DNA from: Hanleya hanleyi | Lineage: Eukaryota > Mollusca > Polyplacophora > Lepidopleurida > Hanleyidae | Direction of reading: 5' to 3' | NCBI GenBank assembly: GCA_036873755.1 | Contig: JAVTVY010018855.1 | Location: forward strand, 1-64,000 | Length of the DNA stretch: 64,000 nucleotides | In this document: one piece after another, positions 58,848 to 64,000 of the stretch | Position numbering within the stretch: the stretch's first letter is position 1 | Layout of the letters: every line of letters starts with the position of its first letter | Program-made: the position numbers and the translations under genes | Notes under the pieces: model-generated | Databases searched by the model: none | What the model saw: only the letters and a program-made list of their open reading frames with translations | What the model was told of the DNA's origin: nothing

Positions 58848-59049
58848 GTCTGGTCGTAGTGTAGAAAGCAGGCATGTTGGGGGATGCGTGGGGGTGTGTT
58901 TTAACCCACCACTATGGGTCCATGGTTGTGGTTGGGTGGTGTTGGTTCTGCGCACAGACGTCACTTCTGGTGTGTACTACCTTCGAACACAGAAGAGTTC
59001 CAATGTTCCCCTTAGACGTAGGGTCCGGATGTTCAACATCCGGGTTTTC

Positions 59050-59118
59050 CCCGGCCCGGCCCGGCCCGGCCCCGCCCCGTCCCGCCCCGGCCGCAGCGCG
59101 CGCGCGCGGGTTATCCGA
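59050..59118. repeat. GC-rich CCCGG/CCCCG tract and (CG)n run
   Basis: A run of CCCGG-type units followed by GCAGCGCGCGCGCGCGGG, far more GC-rich than anything else in the window. The long ORF across it is a composition artefact. Confidence 0.8.
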
Positions 59119-59250
59119 AAGTGCGCGGCATCACCGGAAGTGCGCGGGTGAATGTCGGATCAAAAGGTCAAAGGTCACATCCAGGTCAAAAGGTTTCCCT
59201 TTCGGCAATGTTCGGCAAAAATGTTGCGGCAAAGGTCACATCCATTTGCA

Positions 59251-59410
59251 CCAATCAGCGGTCGAGAAAAAGAGCCAATGAGCGATCGATAAAAGAACCA
59301 ATGGACGGGTACTAGAATTTCGCTCACGTCTGCGCCTACATCCGGGTACTAGAATGCTTTCGCCTACGTCCGCGCCCACATTCGGGTACTTCTATGTAGG
59401 TGTATAAAAG
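59251..59410 (+). promoter_or_regulatory. Upstream control region: three CCAAT boxes, 40-bp repeats, TATAAAAG
   Basis: CCAAT at 59,251-59,255, 59,275-59,279 and 59,298-59,302 (spacing 24 and 23). Two copies of a ~40-bp unit then start GGGTACTAGAAT (59,308 and about 59,343), with a third partial start near 59,385. TATAAAA follows at 59,403-59,409. An ATG at 59,441 opens only a 17-codon ORF. This TATA lacks the CATT initiator of the other five. Confidence 0.5.
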
Positions 59411-59597
59411 TGGGAATTTTTAGGGCACCGGAGCTATACCATGACACGTGGAGAAGATTTTCCAGGGGATCCAGGAGCGCCTCCGGCGCTGTAATCTTTG
59501 TTGTTGTTGCTCTCTTTTTGCACTAACCCATCAGAATAGTACGTATCACGGACTACACCCGTAGAGCTACGTATAGGCGCGCATGTGTGACATGGTC

Positions 59598-59636
59598 TAT
59601 AAAACACGTCCCTTTGGATCCCACACCTTCATTTCT
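59598..59636 (+). promoter_or_regulatory. Promoter module P1 (TATA + CATT initiator)
   Basis: TATAAAA at 59,598, initiator TTCATTTC with its A at 59,631 (33 nt), ATG 20 nt further on at 59,651. Confidence 0.65.
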
Positions 59637-59650
59637 ACCGTTGCAGAGCC

Positions 59651-59977
59651 ATGACGGAGATCCAGCCCTATGCGACTCGCATTTTACAGCATGCCACCGT
59701 GGTTAATTCACTCACGGGTTACCGAGCAGTGGTTCGGTCCATGTTTGCAGATGGCGACGACAACGAGGGACGACGCCAGATCCTGAAAGAGTTCACAGAA
59801 GCGGTCCTCGACAGAGTGCACACGATGGAGAGGTGTGCCATCACTCACCACTACTGGACTATGACAGCCATCCTTGATGCTCGGGCTATGGACCACGAGC
59901 GCTCACGCCGGAACCAGCGACAGCTGGTTGGCCTCACAATAGTCTTTGCCCTATTGACGCTGGCGCTGTGGCATTGA
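59651..59977 (+). CDS. Small tail-anchored protein of the Polinton-like element
   Basis: 108 codons, intact. Residues 1-85 look helical and charged, with no family I recognise. The last ~20 residues form one hydrophobic segment (LVGLTIVFALLTLALW) right before the stop, preceded by RSRRNQR, so it is probably a tail-anchored membrane protein facing the cytoplasm. The start is the first ATG after module P1 with a 20-nt leader. The stop lies 15 nt before the TATA-like box of the next gene. Function unknown; small membrane proteins are common in Polintons and related viruses. Confidence 0.65.
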   Translation: MTEIQPYATRILQHATVVNSLTGYRAVVRSMFADGDDNEGRRQILKEFTEAVLDRVHTMERCAITHHYWTMTAILDARAMDHERSRRNQRQLVGLTIVFALLTLALWH

Positions 59978-59991
59978 CAGTTGGACCTCAC

Positions 59992-60028
59992 CATAAATAC
60001 GAAAGACAGTCAGAGTGTGTGTCATTCA
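59992..60028 (+). promoter_or_regulatory. Promoter module P2
   Basis: CATAAATACGAAAGACAGTC starts at 59,992. The initiator GTCATTCAC has its A at 60,024 (32 nt). The sequence between is nearly the same as in module P3, so the promoter was duplicated together with its gene. Confidence 0.7.
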
Positions 60029-60309
60029 CCGTTCGTCATTGGGTCAAGCATGTCACCTGTCCTACGAGCCATCCTTCCCCTTACACCCCGGGTGGGGTTA
60101 CACGTCTATGAAAATAAAGTCACCCTCGTGGAAGACCGTGGAGATGTTTGCTGGTCGCGCGCTGAGACCGTATCGAATACGGTTACGCTACACCGTGACG
60201 GCTGGACCAAATTTAAACAGGTGTTGAGCGGTGAGCTAGACGGAAACCTCATCCACATAGACAATGCCATCTACGTATACCGTGGACCCTTCTTCCCACG
60301 CCTGGGCTG

Positions 60310-60717
60310 TTACCAAGACCCTACGCGAGGGTTTGAAGGAAACTACAGATAGCCCTACAGGCACATCTTATTTAGATCTCTATCTCTATAAAAATGAAGC
60401 GGGCATTCTCTCTCGTCGACTTTATGACAAAAGAGATGATTACAATTTCGACATCGTAAACTATCCCTTTCTGGATAGTAATATTCCAGTGGGACCTGCA
60501 TATGGCGTATACATATCTCGCTTAGTAGCATTTGCTAGATCCTGTGTTAAATGATTTTAATCAACGTCACAAAACATTGTTGCAGAAACTTATAAAACAG
60601 GGCTATTCCACCAAGCGCCTCCACTCAAAGTTTCTCAAATTTGGCGATACATATCGCATGCTGATAGCAAAATACGAACGTAGCGTGCAAGATCTATGGC
60701 GCTACGTTTCGTAACTT
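60310..60717 (+). pseudogene. Reverse-transcriptase C-terminal fragment inserted in PC4-like gene 1
   Basis: Frame 3 reads KETTDSPTGTSYLDLYLY, SRRLYDKRDDYNFDIVNYPF and SNIPVGPAYGVYISRLVAFA up to 60,554. After a frameshift near 60,540, frame 1 continues with a Lys-rich helical end (KTLLQKLIKQGY, stop 60,714). The blocks SYLDL, YDKRD-F-F-IVN-PF and PAYGVYIS-L are ones I associate with the region after the catalytic box of reverse transcriptases in animal retroelement ORFs. The catalytic part is absent, so this is a 5'-truncated insertion. Confidence 0.55.
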
Positions 60718-61117
60718 GTGTCTAATTCCGCTTAACCCGGGGCTAGGGGCCGTATGAACCCATGTACTTCAAGATCCTCATGGTACTCATATGAACAGTC
60801 ACAATCAAAGCGTGACTGAGATACATCTTCTTTTTTTTTTTTAGATGACGACTCTATAACGAATATTATGGATTAAGAATACTGATCAGCGATACGGATT
60901 TGATATTTTTGGAACATCATGATGTCTTGCCGGCATCATTGAAAACTGTTGACCGCTTCTCTTGCAGGAAACAAGCCTATGTTTATGTATACTATGATTG
61001 TCTTTTTGAATTTGGTGCTAATACTGTTATATGGAAATGGAATAGGTCTTTGGATTATGGACGCGGATATTCTCTAATGGACGACGGCTGGATTATGAAT
61101 GACGGACTAGACGCTTG
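60718..61117 (+). other. Remainder of the insertion in PC4-like gene 1
   Basis: A poly-T/pyrimidine run ends in TTTTAG (60,832-60,843), followed by AT-rich sequence with a 76-codon ORF (60,900-61,130) that I do not recognise. No target duplication was found at the edges. Confidence 0.4.
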
Positions 61118-61379
61118 TAATTCACCCTAGACCCCGATCTGTGGACAGCCTTCGAGAAAGTGGTGCCTATTGTGGACCAGCTGTTTACACCGGACGAGCG
61201 GTCAGCTGTTCAGTTGGACTGGGCTCGTGCCCTGAGTGAAGCGGCGGCAGAACCCAATGAACAAATTACCAAACCTAGCAATGAAGCGCAGGCAGACGAT
61301 GATGCCATTGATTATCCGACTAGACTCAGTCAGCCCAGTGACATGACCACCCGATCCTTTGATCTCACGGGGTTCTCCC

Positions 61380-61416
61380 TATAAATACGAGAGACAGTCA
61401 AATCTTGTACCATTCA
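61380..61416 (+). promoter_or_regulatory. Promoter module P3
   Basis: TATAAATACGAGAGACAGTC starts at 61,380. The initiator CCATTCAC has its A at 61,412 (32 nt), and the ATG is at 61,427. The TATA box contains the stop codon of the preceding gene. Confidence 0.75.
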
Positions 61417-61426
61417 CGTACTGACC

Positions 61427-61909
61427 ATGACGGAGCATATAATACGGGCGTATCTCAGCCTGACCACCGAGGTCTTCCTGCACGTTTATGCGTATACGGT
61501 CGATATCATGGAGGAGGTGGGAGACATCTGTGATACGGACCTTACACAACCGTGCCCGGCTCACATTCGTCTGTCCCGAGAGGGCTGGACCAAATTCAAA
61601 CGGGTGTTGTCTGGTGAACTGGACGGCGACCTCATCCACTTGTGTCACGATGTGTACATCCGACGCGGCCCCTTCTTTGCTCAATTGGCTCGGCTAGATG
61701 GGGGTACAGTCCATTTTACCCTTCACCCTGATCTATGGACTGCATTGGAAGATGCCGTGGTAGATGTGGATCAAGTGCTTACGGAGGAAGATCGGTCATC
61801 AGACGACTTGGACTGGTCATTTACCATGGGCAATGTGCTGGCAGAAGCCAAGGAAGCAAATCAGAAAGAAACTCCGGCCCAAGATATACCCGTCATAAAT
61901 AAACGATAG
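61427..61909 (+). CDS. PC4-like protein with two tandem domains (gene 2, intact)
   Basis: 160 codons. First unit: FLHVYAYTVDIMEEVGD, then IRLSREGWTKFKRVL. Second unit: LIHLCHDVYIRRGPFF, then VHFTLHPDLWTALEDAVVDV. The beta-strand segments followed by L-x-P-[DE]-x-W-x-x-L-x-x-x-[VI]-x-D-[VI]-D resemble the end of PC4/Sub1 (ISL-PEQW--L---I-DID). PC4 is a dimeric ssDNA-binding coactivator; here two units sit in one chain. An acidic tail rich in E, D and K follows. It lies 15 nt after the predicted start site of module P3. A paralogue of 60,050-61,384. The PC4 link is by eye only; the W and spacing are persuasive but need a profile search. Confidence 0.6.
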   Translation: MTEHIIRAYLSLTTEVFLHVYAYTVDIMEEVGDICDTDLTQPCPAHIRLSREGWTKFKRVLSGELDGDLIHLCHDVYIRRGPFFAQLARLDGGTVHFTLHPDLWTALEDAVVDVDQVLTEEDRSSDDLDWSFTMGNVLAEAKEANQKETPAQDIPVINKR

Positions 61910-61931
61910 AGCCAGGGTCCATCATCATTTG
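61894..61931 (+). promoter_or_regulatory. Promoter module P4 (integrase)
   Basis: CATAAATAAACGATAG starts at 61,894. The initiator ATCATTTG has its A at 61,927 (33 nt), and the integrase ATG is at 61,937. The TATA-like box lies inside the last codons of the PC4-like gene 2. Confidence 0.65.
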
Positions 61932-61936
61932 TCACC

Positions 61937-62980
61937 ATGAAGAGCTGGTAGAAGGTGTTGGATAACTTATACTACAGTCCCGACAGTCCGGCGGCCTATA
62001 GTGCATTGACGGCTCTCTATCGAGCGGCCAAACCCCAAGGGATACAACGTGCTCAAGTCCGAGATTGGTTAAGAAAACAAGACACCTATACCTTACATCG
62101 AGCTGCCCGTCGCCATTTTCTACGGAACCGGGTCATCGTAGGAGGACTAGATGCCCAATGGCAAGCGGATTTGGTCGATATGAGCGCCTTTGCCAAACAC
62201 AACGATATCCTGTCGAAGTATGCGTGGGTGGTACCCATCCAGACGAAAACGGGGGCGAATCTCATAGCGGCGTTCAAGGACATCTTCAAGACCGGGCGCA
62301 AACCCATGTATTTGCAAACCGACGAAGGCACGGAATTCCTCAACAGACCGTTCCAACAGTTTCTGAAAGCCCAGAAGGTGTTTTTCTTCCATACGTACAA
62401 CGAGACCAAGGCTTCCGTGGTGGAAAGGTTCAACAGGACATTCAAAGGCCGCATGTATAAATATTTCACCTATAAGAATACAAGGCGGTACATCGATGTT
62501 CTCCCGAAACTTGTGAGTGGTTACAATCGAGCCTATCACCGGAGTATAGAGAGAGCCCCCATTACCGTCCCCCAACGCAATGAAGCCCAAGTCCGGCGTG
62601 TCTTGTACCCCAGGCAATCGCAGCGAACGCCGAAAGCTGTGTACAAGGTCGGGGACCCTGTACGGATCAGTAAAGTCAAAGGTCAATTTGAGAAAAGTTA
62701 TTTGCCCAACTGGAGCGATGAGCACTTCCTGATTAAACGGCGCCTACCCCGACAGCAGCGAGTCTATGAACTGGAAGATCTTCAAGGGGAACCGTTGCTA
62801 GGCACGTTTTACGAGACGGAATGAAAGCCTGTCGTAAAAACAAAGCAAGACTACTACACGGTAGAGCAGATTTTGAAAACGGAACGTCGGCGTGGCAAAC
62901 TGTTTCATTTCGTCAAATGACAAGGCTGGCCCAGTTCCTTCAATTCCTGGGTGGCGGCCAACCAGGTGAAACGACTATAA
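61937..62980 (+). pseudogene. Polinton integrase (DDE) with C-terminal chromodomain, three in-frame stops
   Basis: One frame runs from ATG 61,937 to TAA 62,978. It is interrupted by TAG at 61,949-61,951 (codon 5), TGA at 62,822-62,824 and TGA at 62,918-62,920. The open stretch 61,952-62,821 carries an N-terminal helical region (WLRKQDTYTLHRAARRHFLR). The catalytic core follows: Asp in WQADLVDM, Asp in LQTDEGTEF, Glu in SVVERFNR, with about 33 residues between the last two. Then comes a GDPVRISK ... NWSDEHF domain. After the second stop the frame reads a chromodomain signature (VEQIL ... GKLFHFVK, stop, QGWPSSFNSWV); the third stop replaces an expected Trp. The family inserts element DNA into the host genome. 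Inactive here. Confidence 0.85.
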
Positions 62981-63012
62981 AGCCAGACACCACTACCGTC
63001 ATCCTTCATTCC
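62976..63012 (+). promoter_or_regulatory. Promoter module P5
   Basis: TATAAAG at 62,976 contains the integrase TAA. The initiator TTCATTCC has its A at 63,008 (32 nt), and the ATG is at 63,031. Confidence 0.7.
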
Positions 63013-63030
63013 ACGTTCGACCACGGTGCT

Positions 63031-63153
63031 ATGGACAAGCAGCAGCTGCCTCTGAACACAGCGTCTCCCAAAACGCGCAAAGCGCAAGTGGGCTTTGTGA
63101 TGATATTGCTAACCCTGCTGAGTGTGTTGTACGAGGTGTGTTTTACGACGTAG
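63031..63153 (+). CDS. Small membrane protein of the Polinton-like element
   Basis: 40 codons from the first ATG after module P5. A polar N-terminus with SPKTRKAQ is followed by one transmembrane segment (VGFVMILLTLLSVLYEV) and a short end. A longer ORF starting at 62,821 is in frame but begins inside the integrase, before the promoter, so I prefer 63,031. Basic residues before the segment predict an N-in topology. The next frame carries a Thr-rich sequence that may be the missing C-terminal part. Confidence 0.5.
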   Translation: MDKQQLPLNTASPKTRKAQVGFVMILLTLLSVLYEVCFTT

Positions 63154-63584
63154 CCTATGTCAGCACGCTACTTAACCAACTTAGAACTCCAGCCACCAGT
63201 CAAACCAGTCTACAGATAGTACCAGTCACTTCCGTGATACAAACGAGCCCAGTCATCACCACCGCCACACCACGTGTACAAGCCACAACGAGCTCCACAC
63301 CGAGTATACAGCCAACACCTACACCAAGTACACCCACTACGTCTGAAAACCCACCGAATTTCATCCATCGCAGTGAACAGACAACGACGACCGACGTTGT
63401 ACCCACCACCACCACTTCAGTTCACTCGTACCAAATTTACAAGAGCGGGTTACCACGACAGCGCATACACCTCGAACCATGGACCGTCGGTGGCGGCATC
63501 CCTTCACTTGCGTCATCGCAGGACCGACGGGCTCCGGCAAAACGCACTTCGTCAGGAAGCTCCTTCAACACGCCGACAGCATGA
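63138..63584 (+). pseudogene. Thr/Ser/Pro-rich stretch, possibly the ectodomain of the preceding membrane protein
   Basis: No ATG at its start; it opens at GTG in a frame one base from that of 63,031-63,153, just after the membrane segment. About 95 residues are rich in T, S, P and V (TTATP, STPSIQPTPTPSTP, TTTTS), as in O-glycosylated stalks. The last ~35 codons overlap the ATPase in another frame and may be meaningless. Simplest reading: a type II membrane protein broken by a 1-nt loss near 63,135. An independent gene or a splice cannot be excluded. Confidence 0.4.
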
Positions 63585-64000
63585 TCACCCCACCCATTGC
63601 CCGAGTCGTGTGGTGTTACGGAGAATGGCAGGCAGCGTATGCAGCAATGCCCCACATCACGTTCGTGGAAGGCCTACCCAACCTGGCCGATTTGGAACCG
63701 ACACCTTGGTGGTTCTGGATGATCTCATGGCGGAGACGGATGCGCGCGTCACCCAACTCTTTACCAAAGGCAGCCATCATCGACGGCTCAGCATCATCTA
63801 CATTGTGCAGAATCTGTTCAGTAAAAACAAAGAACATCGGAACATCAGCTTAAATGCCCACTACCTGGTGGTTTTCAAAAACCCGAGAGATACCACTCAA
63901 CTGCTGCACCTGGCGAGAAGATGTATCCCGGCCGCACACCGTTTGCGTTGGAAGCTTTTAAAGATGCGACAACCGCTCAGCACGGGTATATGCTCTTCGA
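63479..64000 (+). pseudogene. A32/FtsK-like packaging ATPase of the Polinton, frameshifted and cut by the window end
   Basis: From ATG 63,479 the frame shows a P-loop, GPTGSGKTHF, near residue 13, and a WCYGEWQ block. After about 63,700 the conserved sequence moves to another frame, where a Walker B-like run (VVLDDLM) and the conserved block with YIVQNLF lie. Near 63,920 it shifts again, to the frame with YPGRTPF. I therefore infer two single-step frameshifts. The family pumps element/viral DNA into capsids. The start codon overlaps the Thr-rich ORF. No TATA/CATT module was found directly upstream, so it may share P5. The 3' end is outside the window. Confidence 0.75.

Larger units (their letters stand above)
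57000..58870. repeat. Complex of direct and inverted repeats flanking the Polinton-like region
   Basis: Direct pair: GGGTGGGTGCATGTAAAATT...TTTACCCCTA (57,099-57,173 and 57,246-57,320). Tandem pair, period about 161: CATCGTGTTCTAAATGACGA...CCATATAGCCAGTATGGGGC (about 57,795-58,115). Near-identical inverted arms of ~140 bp: 57,641-57,785 against about 58,085-58,240, with partial further copies at 58,262-58,345 and 58,360-58,490. At 58,570-58,810 two units carry TCTTATTTTGAAGCTCT. No protein is convincing. It could be the terminal region of the element at 59,250-64,000, or an independent repeat. Confidence 0.65.
60050..61384 (+). pseudogene. PC4-like gene 1, split by an ~800-bp insertion
   Basis: The 5' part (60,050 to about 60,310) encodes VGLHVYENKVTLVEDRGDV, VTLHRDGWTKFKQVLSGELD and IYVYRGPFFPRL. 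The 3' part (about 61,118-61,384) resumes in the same frame with FTLDPDLWTAFEKVV and an acidic tail. Both parts align with gene 2 (61,427-61,909). The middle is foreign: a reverse-transcriptase-like fragment and unrelated sequence. The ATG at 60,050 is chosen because it is the first after module P2; the longer ORF start at 59,981 lies upstream of the TATA-like box. The final TAA (61,382) is inside the TATA box of module P3. Function by analogy: ssDNA-binding/transcription cofactor. Confidence 0.65.
59250..64000 (+). mobile_element. Decayed Polinton/Maverick-like element, left part (left end undetermined, right end outside)
   Basis: A + strand gene train: small tail-anchored protein, two PC4-like genes, chromodomain integrase (DDE), small membrane protein with Thr-rich stretch, packaging-type ATPase. 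A retroviral-type integrase with C-terminal chromodomain beside an A32-like ATPase is the hallmark of Polintons. PolB, protease and capsid genes are not in the window. Five repeated TATA/CATT modules drive the genes. Stops and frameshifts in three genes show it is an old copy. The terminal inverted repeat and 6-bp target duplication could not be found; the left boundary lies somewhere between 55,640 and 59,400. Confidence 0.8.

Noticed and set aside
58874..59281. 135-codon ORF rich in Pro, Gly, Ala and Arg
   Set aside because: Driven by the CCCGG/CG tract; no conserved motif, and it ends before the promoter region of the Polinton-like genes.
59981..60352. Longer start for PC4-like gene 1
   Set aside because: The start at 59,981 lies upstream of the TATA-like box, so it would not be in the transcript; the paralogue also starts at the position equivalent to 60,050.
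61937..62980. Stop-codon readthrough or genetic-code change in the integrase
   Set aside because: Both TAG and TGA are affected, and the neighbouring ATPase has frameshifts, so simple decay is the better explanation; PCF11 uses TGA as its stop.
62821..63153. 110-codon ORF starting at the integrase stop
   Set aside because: Its first 70 codons overlap the integrase chromodomain in another frame and lie upstream of promoter module P5; only the part from 63,031 is kept.

Overview
This is a eukaryotic genomic window from a marine invertebrate. The repeat content suggests a lophotrochozoan, most likely a mollusc and perhaps a bivalve: tandem-repeat-bearing pearl/HINE-like elements, 5S-derived SINEs and an esterase-ORF1 LINE. 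That assignment is inference. The only host gene I can support is a 14-exon PCF11 orthologue on the + strand (coding 4953-41920, predicted 2154 aa). PCF11 is the pre-mRNA cleavage and transcription-termination factor. All 14 exons join with matching phases, and the CID, the WYYS..DWI block and both zinc-binding modules are present.

Layout. 1-4493: a nearly full-length but broken non-LTR retrotransposon, with ORF1 cut by the window edge and frameshifted and ORF2 carrying one in-frame stop. 4590-4952: a SINE remnant, then the TATA-less PCF11 promoter. 4953-42242: PCF11. Its 12.2-kb first intron holds a hAT-like element, a second hAT finger remnant and three MITEs. Intron 2 holds a perfect 58-bp-arm hairpin. 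Intron 3 holds a foldback element and a 2-kb tandem-repeat-bearing element. Intron 7 holds a long-TIR element, intron 9 seven identical 44-bp repeats, and intron 13 a SINE.

43,383-55,640 is a repeat graveyard with readable nesting. It holds the second copy of the intron-3 element, then a ~170-bp satellite interrupted by a 1.4-kb transposon and by a 5S-derived SINE, then two copies of a 157-bp-array element. One of those two copies carries a LINE insertion and the other preserves the empty site. 55,641-59,250 contains a MITE, NRF1-type palindromes, a SINE, and a complex of direct and inverted repeats.

59,250-64,000 is the left part of a decayed Polinton/Maverick-like (virus-derived) element; the rest lies outside the window. 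All its genes are on the + strand: a tail-anchored small protein, two tandem genes whose products resemble duplicated PC4 (ssDNA-binding coactivator) domains, a chromodomain integrase, a small membrane protein with a Thr-rich stretch, and a packaging-type ATPase. Five of the genes are preceded by the same module, a TATA box followed 32-33 nt later by a CATT initiator. Several of these TATA boxes overlap the stop codon of the gene before. This compact per-gene promoter system and the paired PC4-like genes are the most novel observations. The copy is dead: one PC4-like gene is split by a reverse-transcriptase fragment, the integrase has three in-frame stops, and the ATPase has two frameshifts.
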